This document shows, in pieces, positions 1 to 5,687 of a stretch of DNA of 9,199 bases; position 1 is the stretch's first letter, and every line of letters starts with the position of its first letter. The position numbers and the translations under genes are program-made. The notes below the pieces were generated by a model, which saw only the letters and a program-made list of their open reading frames with translations, was not told where the DNA came from and searched no databases. Source of the DNA: Clostridiales bacterium. GTDB lineage: Bacteria > Bacillota > Clostridia > Christensenellales > Aristaeellaceae. The DNA is taken from the NCBI GenBank assembly GCA_022776785.1, contig JALFHA010000267.1, forward strand, positions 1-9,199, given 5' to 3'.

Positions 1-180
1 ACCGGCTCAACCGGCGTAACCGGTTCTACCGGCGTGACCGGCTCAACCGGCGTGACCGGCTCAACCGGCGTAACCGGTTCTACCGGCGTGACCGGCTCAA
101 CCGGCGTGACCGGTTCAACCGGCGTGACCGGTTCAACCGGCGTGACTGGTTCAACCGGCGCGACCGGCTCAACCGGCGCG
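1..180 (-). repeat. Tandem 18-bp repeat coding for V(A/T)PVEP, at least 10 units
   Basis: Ten back-to-back 18-bp units of the form accggctcaaccggcgtg lie in phase with the minus-strand gene, one hexapeptide per unit. Units differ only at a few positions (ggctca, ggttct or ggttca in the middle; gta, gtg or gcg at the end). Units 1-3 (1-54) and units 4-6 (55-108) are exact copies, a 54-bp second-order duplication. The two units nearest the unique sequence (145-180) carry gcg and give VAP instead of VTP. The array continues off the left edge, so total copy number is unknown. Because the unit is a multiple of three, copy-number change would alter stalk length without shifting frame. Confidence 0.95.
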
Positions 181-911
181 ACCGGGTTGCTGCCCTGTGT
201 CTCCTTGACCTCCGCGCTCGTCGAATAGAGGCACGCCGGCATATCCATGTAGTCGATTTCAATCTCATAGACGCCTGCAGCCAAATCAGCAAACTGGTAG
301 GTTCGCCCGCAAACGGCGTTCATAACATCCTGACTGCCTACGCAGATACCCAAAAGCCTGTCTCCCTGCGATTTCGTGATCGTCACAGAAATCGTACTTC
401 CGCTCACCTGTACGTCAGCCTCGATGGTCAAATCGTCGTCATCCTTGACGACGCCCGTCGCGGGCTGCTCTGGTGTGATGCTCTGCTCCTGCGGCTGCTC
501 CTCCGTGGGCGCGATGCTCTGCTCCTGCGGCTGCTCCAGTCCAAATACAAACCTGCCGCTGACCTTCACCAGCCTGCCGTCGGTATCACCGTCATAGCGC
601 GCCTTGACATAATAGCTCCCCGAGGCGGCGAGCGGCAGCTCCACCCTTCCGCTGCCCGTCATCGCCGTCCAGGCGACGCGCTCATCCCTGCTGTTATATA
701 CGCCCACCGTCATCGGCAGCTTGTCAGCCCCGGAGATGGAAACGCTCACGCCTGTCTGCGTCGTCTCCACCGACAGCGAGAACGCCGCCGCGCTGAACGC
801 CTCGTCGGCCAGCGCCACGCCGATCCCTCCTGCCGCAGGCGCCGCCTGCGCGCACAGCATGGCCGCGCACAGCGCCGCCGCCAGCCTTCGTTTCATTGCA
901 ATTCTGCTCAT
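1..911 (-). CDS. Secreted repeat-rich surface protein, N-terminal 303 residues (3' end off the window)
   Basis: An open frame runs from ATG at 911 to the left edge without a stop, so the C-terminus is missing. The start is fixed by GGAGGGG at 919-925, 7 nt upstream; a second in-frame ATG (894-896) lacks such a site. Residues 1-36 look like a Sec signal peptide: a basic start (MKRRL), a hydrophobic Ala/Leu/Cys stretch, and a possible cleavage site after VALA (residue 35). Two beta-rich segments follow, about 42-124 and 162-237, each built of short alternating strands as in Ig-like or bacterial pre-peptidase-type domains; I cannot name a family. They are joined by a Gln/Glu/Pro linker (125-150) holding a 12-residue repeat and by an acidic KDDDD patch (156-160). 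From residue 244 the protein is ten V(A/T)PVEP hexapeptides, a rigid proline-rich stalk. A role as an exported cell-surface protein is inference; any wall anchor would lie beyond the window. Confidence 0.82.
   Translation of the reverse strand, partial: MSRIAMKRRLAAALCAAMLCAQAAPAAGGIGVALADEAFSAAAFSLSVETTQTGVSVSISGADKLPMTVGVYNSRDERVAWTAMTGSGRVELPLAASGSYYVKARYDGDTDGRLVKVSGRFVFGLEQPQEQSIAPTEEQPQEQSITPEQPATGVVKDDDDLTIEADVQVSGSTISVTITKSQGDRLLGICVGSQDVMNAVCGRTYQFADLAAGVYEIEIDYMDMPACLYSTSAEVKETQGSNPVAPVEPVAPVEPVTPVEPVTPVEPVTPVEPVTPVEPVTPVEPVTPVEPVTPVEPVTPVEP
477..537 (-). repeat. 25-bp direct repeat in the linker of the surface protein
   Basis: The same 25 bp occurs at 477-501 and 513-537, offset by 36 bp. 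It encodes the repeated EQPQEQSI of residues 126-133 and 138-145, giving a 12-residue period. This is a second, older-looking repeat in the same gene, in the flexible spacer between the two beta-rich segments. Confidence 0.9.
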
Positions 912-918
912 CCGTTTT

Positions 919-925
919 CCCCTCC
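919..925 (-). promoter_or_regulatory. Ribosome binding site for the surface protein gene
   Basis: Read on the minus strand this is GGAGGGG, 7 nt before ATG at 911. It selects that start over the second in-frame ATG 15 nt downstream, which has no comparable site. Confidence 0.8.
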
Positions 926-954
926 AGATCAATTCGCGTGAGAAGCTTCGCTTC

Positions 955-983
955 ATCATATCACTTTTTGAATGGCTATGCAA
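955..983 (-). promoter_or_regulatory. Sigma-A-type promoter for the surface protein gene
   Basis: On the minus strand, TTGCAT (978-983) is followed after exactly 17 nt by TATGAT (955-960), against consensus TTGACA-17-TATAAT. The -35 is a weak match (3 of 6) and the -10 a good one (5 of 6). The predicted start near 948 would leave a leader of about 35 nt. It sits in the only AT-rich stretch upstream of the gene. The call rests on sequence match alone. Confidence 0.55.
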
Positions 984-1074
984 CCTGCATCCCCGTCATG
1001 AGCGCTTTTGCCAGCCTTTGAACACATGACGATTGGGGGCTGGTGTTTCTTCCCATCCGGGGCAAATTTTCTTG

Positions 1075-1103
1075 TTGCTTTTGCTCTCCCCCGCATGTAT
1101 CAT
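1075..1103 (+). promoter_or_regulatory. Sigma-A-type promoter for the alcohol dehydrogenase
   Basis: TTGCTT (1075-1080), a 17-nt spacer, and TATCAT (1098-1103; 5 of 6 consensus -10 bases). Transcription would start near 1110, just before the stem-loop at 1114-1143, leaving a leader of about 65 nt. It points away from the surface protein promoter, so the two genes are divergent. Confidence 0.6.
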
Positions 1104-1113
1104 AGAGGAGAAA

Positions 1114-1143
1114 CCGCCCGGCGCGCATCCCGCCGCCGGGCGG
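1114..1143 (+). other. GC-rich stem-loop at the 5' end of the alcohol dehydrogenase mRNA
   Basis: CCGCCCGGCG (1114-1123) and CGCCGGGCGG (1134-1143) are perfect inverted repeats around a 10-nt loop. It would lie within a few bases of the predicted mRNA 5' end and 16 nt before the AGGAGG at 1160-1165. It is followed by CTGC and a run of seven A, not T, so it is not a rightward intrinsic terminator. A 5' stabilising hairpin is one possible role; none is shown. Confidence 0.7.
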
Positions 1144-1174
1144 CTGCAAAAAAACCTTCAGGAGGGCCTGTCCT

Positions 1175-2344
1175 ATGCTGAATTTTGAGTTCTGTTCCCC
1201 GACGAAATTTGTCTTTGGCCGCGGCACGCAGCAACAGGCGGGCCGCCTTGTGCGCGAGGCGGGCGGCACGCGCGCGCTGGTCGTCTACGGCGGCGGCAGC
1301 GTGGTGCGCAGCGGCCTGCTTGCGCAGGTGCTCGCCTCGCTGGACGAAGCGGGCGTCGCGCATGTGGAGCTGGGCGGCGTGCGGCCCAATCCGCGCAGCG
1401 GTCTGGTCTACGAGGGCATCCGCCTGTGCCGGGAAAACCAGCTCGACTTCCTGCTGGCGGTGGGCGGCGGCTCGTCCATCGACACGGCGAAGGCCATCGC
1501 CGACGGCGTGCCCTACGACGGCGATTTCTGGGACTTCTACTGCGGCAAGGCGAAGCTCACGCGCGCTCTGCCGCACGGCTGCGTGCTTACCATCCCGGCG
1601 GCGGGCAGCGAGGGCAGCAATTCCTCCGTCATCACGCACGAGGACGGCGACCTCAAGCGCGGGCTCTCCTCCGAGCTGCACCGTCCGCGCTTTGCCATCA
1701 TGAATCCGGAGCTGACCTTCACACTGCCGCGCTACCAGCTCGCCTGCGGCATCACCGACATGATGGCGCACATCATGGAGCGCTACTTCACCAACACCCC
1801 GGACGTCGCGCTGACTGACCGCATGGCCGAGGCGCTGCTGCTCTCCATCATCGAGGCCGCGCCGCGCGCCATGGCGGACAGCACGGATTACGAATCCCAC
1901 GCCACGCTGATGTGGGCGGGAATGCTGGCGCACAACAACTCCGTGGGTGTAGGCCGCGAGCAGGACTGGGCCAGCCACCACATCGGCCACGAGCTTTCCG
2001 CCCGCTATGACTGCGCGCACGGCGCGAGCCTGGCCGTCATCTTTCCCGCGTGGATGAAATATACCTATACTCATGACGTGGCGCGCTTTGTGCGCTTTGC
2101 CACGGTGGTCTGGGGCGTTGAGCGGGACGGCCGCAGCGATGAGGAGGTCGCCCTCGCCGGCATCGCGGCGATGGAAGCCTTCTTCACCTCGCTGGGGATG
2201 CCGCACACCCTCGCGGATGTCGGCGGCAAGGAGGAGGACATCCCTGCGCTGACCGCAAAGGTTGTAAACGGCAAGACCGGCCACTTCGTCGAGCTGCTGC
2301 CGCCGCAGATTGAGGACGTGCTGCACATTGCTGCAAAGGGATAA
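1175..2344 (+). CDS. Iron-containing alcohol dehydrogenase, YqhD/butanol dehydrogenase type
   Basis: A 389-residue cytoplasmic oxidoreductase of the group III (iron-dependent) alcohol dehydrogenases, which in this branch reduce short-chain aldehydes to alcohols, usually with NADPH. The N-terminal Rossmann-like domain carries YGGGS (38-42), the signature matching the NADP-binding loop of E. coli YqhD, then VGGGSSIDTAK (96-106), which contacts the dinucleotide phosphates. The helical C-terminal domain has all four expected metal ligands, D195, H199, H268 and H282, by motif alignment with YqhD D194, H198, H267 and H281. Length matches the family (about 387). ATG at 1175 follows AGGAGG (1160-1165) with a 9-nt gap. 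It has its own promoter and leader hairpin, and a 195-nt gap separates it from the next gene, so it may be a single-gene unit. The true substrate cannot be read from sequence; butanal, propanal or detoxification of reactive aldehydes are all plausible. Confidence 0.93.
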   Translation: MLNFEFCSPTKFVFGRGTQQQAGRLVREAGGTRALVVYGGGSVVRSGLLAQVLASLDEAGVAHVELGGVRPNPRSGLVYEGIRLCRENQLDFLLAVGGGSSIDTAKAIADGVPYDGDFWDFYCGKAKLTRALPHGCVLTIPAAGSEGSNSSVITHEDGDLKRGLSSELHRPRFAIMNPELTFTLPRYQLACGITDMMAHIMERYFTNTPDVALTDRMAEALLLSIIEAAPRAMADSTDYESHATLMWAGMLAHNNSVGVGREQDWASHHIGHELSARYDCAHGASLAVIFPAWMKYTYTHDVARFVRFATVVWGVERDGRSDEEVALAGIAAMEAFFTSLGMPHTLADVGGKEEDIPALTAKVVNGKTGHFVELLPPQIEDVLHIAAKG

Positions 2345-2539
2345 GCTGCTGCGCGATGGCTCACCGTCAGGCCTCGCTTCGCTCCCTGACTGCTTTGATT
2401 GCTTCGCAAATGGGATGCGTTGGGCTGCCGCCCAAACCCGCCAAGGGACTTCGCCCCTTGACCCCTTCTTCGCTCCGCGCCTGTGCCCATGCTTCTGCTA
2501 TGGGCAAAGAGATTCCCTTATCCAAAGGAGGCCGCCGTC
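2345..2539 (+). repeat. Non-coding gap with four hairpins, REP-like element suspected
   Basis: No credible gene lies here. Four small inverted repeats follow one another: GTCAGG/CCTGAC (2366-2371 with 2385-2390), TGGGC/GCCCA (2421-2425 with 2430-2434), CAAGGG/CCCTTG (2442-2447 with 2455-2460) and GCCCAT/ATGGGC (2485-2490 with 2500-2505). None is followed by a T-run, so none is a classic terminator. The middle part, a CCAAGGG-type arm with a cttcg loop and CCCTTGACCCC, resembles intergenic repeats I recall from GC-rich Clostridia genomes; this is memory, not a search. Only one copy is present in this window. I find no convincing promoter in the gap, so the downstream genes may rely on read-through. 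Confidence 0.4.
2524..2531 (+). promoter_or_regulatory. Ribosome binding site fixing the flavin reductase start
   Basis: AAAGGAGG sits 8 nt before ATG at 2540. It rules out the longer reading from the in-frame ATG at 2483, whose extra 19 residues would be encoded by the hairpin-rich gap. Confidence 0.88.
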
Positions 2540-3247
2540 ATGGCAGAAACCTTCCGCCCCATCGGGGCGACGACCCTGCTTGCACCCATCCCGGCGGTGC
2601 TGCTCTCCTGCCGGGGCACGGAGCCGGGCTTTGAGCGGGCCAACCTCATCACCGTGGCATGGGCGGGCGTCGTCAACACCAGCCCGCCGATGATCTCCGT
2701 CTCCATCCGCCCGGAGCGCCATTCGTATGCGCAGATCCGCCAGAGCGGCGCGTTCTGCCTGAACCTTGTCGGGCGCGATTTGTGCCGCGCGGCGGACTAT
2801 TGCGGCGTAAAGAGCGGACGCGATGTGGACAAGTTCGCCGAGCTCTCGCTGCACGCGCGCGAGCTCGACGGCTTTCCGGCCCCGGCGCTCGAGGAGGCGC
2901 CGGCATTTCTGTGCTGCCGGGTGACGCAGGTCATCCCGCTGGGCTCGCACGACCTGTTCCTCTGCCGCGTGGCGGAGGTCTTTGCGCGGGACGAGCTCTT
3001 TGACGCGGACGGCTCGCTGCATCTTAACCGCGCGCATCTCGTCGCGTATGCGCACGGGCAGTATATCCCGCTGCGCGAGCGGCCGGAGGGCTTCTTCGGC
3101 TACTCCGTCGCGCGGGAGGAGGTCGTACGCCGCAGGCTGGGCGCGCCGAACGGGCAAAGGAAGGCTGCGCAGGGCAAGGCCCGCCCCGCCGGAAAGACGC
3201 CGCGCACCGGAAAGGGCCCGCGGCCCAAAGGAGGAAAGCGCCCATGA
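2540..3247 (+). CDS. Flavin reductase-like FMN-binding protein with a basic C-terminal tail
   Basis: A 235-residue cytoplasmic protein of the flavin reductase-like (split-barrel FMN-binding) family. The conserved core runs from about residue 10 to 190: ANLITVAWAGVVNTSPP (34-50), where FMN is bound in relatives, ISVSIRPERHSY (52-63), CGVKSGRDVDKF (88-99), and GSHDLFLCRVAEV (135-147). Members either reduce free flavin with NAD(P)H for a partner enzyme or hold FMN as an electron carrier; which applies is not evident. Residues 203-235 are an unusual tail, rich in Lys, Arg, Gly and Pro and lacking acidic residues, probably disordered. Its last codons also form the ribosome binding site of the next gene. 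The stop overlaps the next start by 4 nt (ATGA at 3244-3247), so this gene is first in a coupled set of four. Confidence 0.88.
   Translation: MAETFRPIGATTLLAPIPAVLLSCRGTEPGFERANLITVAWAGVVNTSPPMISVSIRPERHSYAQIRQSGAFCLNLVGRDLCRAADYCGVKSGRDVDKFAELSLHARELDGFPAPALEEAPAFLCCRVTQVIPLGSHDLFLCRVAEVFARDELFDADGSLHLNRAHLVAYAHGQYIPLRERPEGFFGYSVAREEVVRRRLGAPNGQRKAAQGKARPAGKTPRTGKGPRPKGGKRP
3227..3234 (+). promoter_or_regulatory. Ribosome binding site inside the upstream reading frame
   Basis: AAAGGAGG lies 9 nt before ATG at 3244 and within the codons AAA GGA GGA AAG (Lys-Gly-Gly-Lys) of the flavin reductase tail. The same bases therefore encode the basic tail and recruit ribosomes for the aminotransferase. 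ATG at 3247 is also possible as a start, at 12 nt. Confidence 0.85.
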
Positions 3248-4386
3248 TGCAGGAGCATCTGAATCGCCGTCTGCTGGCGAATCCGCCCAGCGGCATCCGC
3301 CGCATCGGGCAGCAGGCGCGGGAAATCCCCGGCTGCATCGCTCTGACCATCGGCGAGCCGGACTTTGACGCGCCCCTGCCCGTGCGGCAGGGGATTTCGG
3401 AGGCCATTCTCGCGGGCGAGACGCACTACCCGCCCAACGCGGGCTATCCGGAGCTGCTTGGCGAAATCGCCGCGCACCTGAACGGGCGCTTTCATGCGGA
3501 CTACGCCGAAAGCGAGATCGTGGCGACGGTCGGCTCCACGGAGGCGCTGGCCTGCGCGCTGCTGGCCGTTTTGAACCCCGGCGACGAGGTGATCGTGCCG
3601 ACGCCGTGCTTCGGGCTCTACAAGCCGCAGATCGAGCTGGCGGGCGGCGTGTGCGTGCCGATGGACACGACGGCGGACGGCTTTGCCATCACGCCGGAGC
3701 GGCTTGATGCGCACATCACGCCGCGCACGCGCGCCGTCGTCTTTGCCTCGCCGAACAACCCGACCGGCGAGGTGCTCAGCGAAGCATCCCTTGCGGCGCT
3801 TGCGGATGCGGCGCTGGCGCACGACCTCTTTCTCATCGCCGACAGCGTGTATGACCGCCTCGTCTACGGCCCCATGCCCACGCTGATGGGCCGTCCGGCG
3901 CTGCGCGACAGGCTCATCTACGTCGGCGCGCTCTCCAAGACCTACGCGATGACCGGCGTGCGCGTGGGCTACGCCGCGGCGGATGCGCCCGTCATGGCGC
4001 AGATGCGCAAGGCGCACAGCTTTCTGGTCGTCAGCGTGCCGGGCTGCATCCAGCGCGGCTGCGAGGGCGTGTTTGCGCTCTCACCGGAGCCGATGCGCGC
4101 GCAGTACGAGCAGCGGCGGGACTATGTGTATCGCCGCCTCCGCTCAATGGGGCTCGACGTACGCCTGCCCGGCGGCGCGTTCTACATCTATCCGTCGGTG
4201 ACGCGCTTTGGCATGAGCAGCGAGGTCTTCTGCGAGCAGCTGATGCGCGAGGGGAAGCTGGCGCTCATCCCGGCGGAGTGCTTTTCCGGCACGGGCCATG
4301 TGCGCATCTCCTACTGCTATGCGATGGAGCAGCTTGCCGAGGGCATGGACAGGCTGGAAGCGTTCGTCAGGGGGCTTGAGGCATGA
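3244..4386 (+). CDS. PLP-dependent class I/II aminotransferase, PatA-like
   Basis: A 380-residue fold-type I aminotransferase using pyridoxal phosphate. In order: the N-terminal SGIRRIGQQA (16-25) typical of the aspartate aminotransferase I-gamma group, LTIGEPDF (34-41), HYPPNAGYPELL (61-72), SPNNPTG (169-175) with the PLP-contacting Asn172, D200 and Y203 of IADSVYD, the PLP lysine K232 in SKTYAMTGVRVGY, and R354 in HVRISY, the usual substrate carboxylate clamp. By eye it is closest to B. subtilis PatA, an N-acetyl-L,L-diaminopimelate aminotransferase of lysine synthesis, especially around the C-terminal SMGLDV, GAFYI and FGM segments. That match is from memory, and aromatic or aspartate aminotransferase activity is equally possible. 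Length is normal. It overlaps both neighbours by 4 nt. No other lysine pathway gene is in the window, so the pathway is open. Confidence 0.92.
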   Translation: MMQEHLNRRLLANPPSGIRRIGQQAREIPGCIALTIGEPDFDAPLPVRQGISEAILAGETHYPPNAGYPELLGEIAAHLNGRFHADYAESEIVATVGSTEALACALLAVLNPGDEVIVPTPCFGLYKPQIELAGGVCVPMDTTADGFAITPERLDAHITPRTRAVVFASPNNPTGEVLSEASLAALADAALAHDLFLIADSVYDRLVYGPMPTLMGRPALRDRLIYVGALSKTYAMTGVRVGYAAADAPVMAQMRKAHSFLVVSVPGCIQRGCEGVFALSPEPMRAQYEQRRDYVYRRLRSMGLDVRLPGGAFYIYPSVTRFGMSSEVFCEQLMREGKLALIPAECFSGTGHVRISYCYAMEQLAEGMDRLEAFVRGLEA

Positions 4387-5687
4387 GCAGAGCCCTTCGC
4401 GCGGCGCTGACGCTGCTGGCGGCCGCCCTGCTGGCCGTGGCCTGCAACGCGGCCGCCTTTCTCATCGATACGCCCGCCATGCGGGAAAACGCCGCGCAGG
4501 CCGTGGCGATGCTCGGGGAGCAGCAGGCCGTGCCGGAGCTGATCGGCGGCTTCAAGAGCGCGCAGCTGGACAACTACACCTCGGTGCTCATCGTCAAGAC
4601 CGCCGCCTACGTCGGCCATGAGCCGCTGGCGCAGAAGGCTCTCGGCGGGCTTCGCCGGGATGTGCCCGCAGAAGAGGGGCAGTCCGAATGGGACGCCTAC
4701 GCCGCCTATGCGGATGAAAGCGCGGAGCCGACCGGCGGGCTGAACTACTCCCGCTACTGGCACGGCTACACGCTGCCGCTGCGCCTGCTGCTGTGCGTGC
4801 TTAACCTCTCCAATATCCAGATGCTGCTGCTCTTTGCGCAGCTCGCCCTGCTGATGGCCGTGGCGCTGCTTTTGATGCGCCGCGGCCTGGCGGCGCTGAT
4901 TCCGGGCTTCTTTACCGCGTGGTTCCTGATGATGCCCGCCGCGCTGGGGCTGTGCCTGCAATACGCGCCCGTCTCGCTGCTGACGCTGGCGGTCTGTGCG
5001 GCGCTGCTGGCCTGGCCGGAGCGCATCGAGCGCTTCATCGGCCTGCCCACCCTCTTCGCACTGACCGGCATAGCGACCAGCTACCTCGATCTGCTGACAT
5101 TCCCGCTCGTCTCTCTGGGCTACCCGCTGGTGCTGCTGCTCGCCCTGCGCCTTGAAGCAGGCGCACATGGCCGCCGCCTCTGGCTCGAGGCTGTCGCCTG
5201 CTGCGCCGCGTGGGCCGCGGGCTGGGCCGGGATGTGGGCGCTCAAGTGGCTGCTCAACGCCGCCGTGTTCGGCGCGGCGTATGTCTTTGAGAGCATCCTC
5301 GGTCAGACGCTGCTGCGCCTGTCCACCGACTCAGACGGCGCGGCGATCTCCCGGCTCGACGCGCTGCGCGTCAACGCCAATGTGCTGCTCGGCAAGCGCA
5401 GCTATCAGCTGCTCATCGCCGCGGCGGCGCTGGCTTCCCTGCTTGCAGGGCTGCGCAGCGCGCGCAGGCGCAGCCGCATCGCCCTGCGCCGGGAGGCGCT
5501 GGCGCTCCTGCTGCCGCTCGCTGCCGGCGTGCTCTGGTTTCTCGTGCTGGCAAACCACACCTATCAGCACTACTACTTCGCCTACCGCGCGCTGACCGTC
5601 TCCTTCCTCGCCCTGTATGCGCTGCTTGCGCTCCTTCCTGCGGCGCCCTCCGCGGCACAGCCCGCGCAAAAGGAGGACGGCCCATGA
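4383..5687 (+). CDS. Multi-pass membrane protein of unknown function, GT-C-like layout
   Basis: I cannot assign a named family. The 434-residue protein has an N-terminal membrane segment (about 5-28), a polar, probably extracytoplasmic loop (29-125), then roughly eight further hydrophobic segments (about 130-165, 169-210, 217-257, 267-298, 341-357 and 371-420, several long enough for two passes). Visible motifs are YSRYWHGYTLPLR (122-134) before the second segment, SYLDLLTFPLVSLGYP (233-248), and a late NHTYQHYYFAYR (391-402) in the final hydrophobic pair. A long first loop followed by many helices, with conserved aromatic/His motifs, is reminiscent of GT-C glycosyltransferases or related polytopic enzymes, but no catalytic acid can be assigned. 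The start overlaps the aminotransferase stop by 4 nt and has only a weak AGGGGG (4369-4374), so translation probably depends on coupling. The tail (421-434) is short and polar. Confidence 0.8.
   Translation: MSRALRAALTLLAAALLAVACNAAAFLIDTPAMRENAAQAVAMLGEQQAVPELIGGFKSAQLDNYTSVLIVKTAAYVGHEPLAQKALGGLRRDVPAEEGQSEWDAYAAYADESAEPTGGLNYSRYWHGYTLPLRLLLCVLNLSNIQMLLLFAQLALLMAVALLLMRRGLAALIPGFFTAWFLMMPAALGLCLQYAPVSLLTLAVCAALLAWPERIERFIGLPTLFALTGIATSYLDLLTFPLVSLGYPLVLLLALRLEAGAHGRRLWLEAVACCAAWAAGWAGMWALKWLLNAAVFGAAYVFESILGQTLLRLSTDSDGAAISRLDALRVNANVLLGKRSYQLLIAAAALASLLAGLRSARRRSRIALRREALALLLPLAAGVLWFLVLANHTYQHYYFAYRALTVSFLALYALLALLPAAPSAAQPAQKEDGP

Noticed and set aside
1..180. CRISPR array
   Set aside because: Units are 18 bp and contiguous with no variable spacers, and they are in frame within a coding sequence.
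34..228. Plus-strand frame reading TGSTGV repeats
   Set aside because: It is the complement of the minus-strand VTPVEP array, has no ribosome binding site, and ends just past the repeats. The minus frame has a signal peptide, RBS and promoter.
1114..1156. Rightward terminator at the ADH leader hairpin
   Set aside because: The stem is followed by an A-run, not a T-run, and lies between a promoter and its gene.
1100..2326. 408-codon antisense frame over the alcohol dehydrogenase
   Set aside because: Same GC-bias effect; the sense frame encodes a complete iron ADH with all metal ligands.
2483..2539. N-terminal extension of the flavin reductase from ATG 2483
   Set aside because: The extension is encoded by the hairpin-rich gap and has no ribosome binding site, whereas ATG 2540 has a near-perfect one.
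2310..2693. Small genes across the 2345-2539 gap
   Set aside because: Plus frames here overlap real genes at one or both ends, lack ribosome binding sites, and translate to low-complexity sequence.
4431..4445. Lipoprotein signal (LLAVAC) at the N-terminus of the membrane protein
   Set aside because: The -3 position is not the usual Leu, and the protein goes on to span the membrane many times, so the Cys is more likely part of the first helix.
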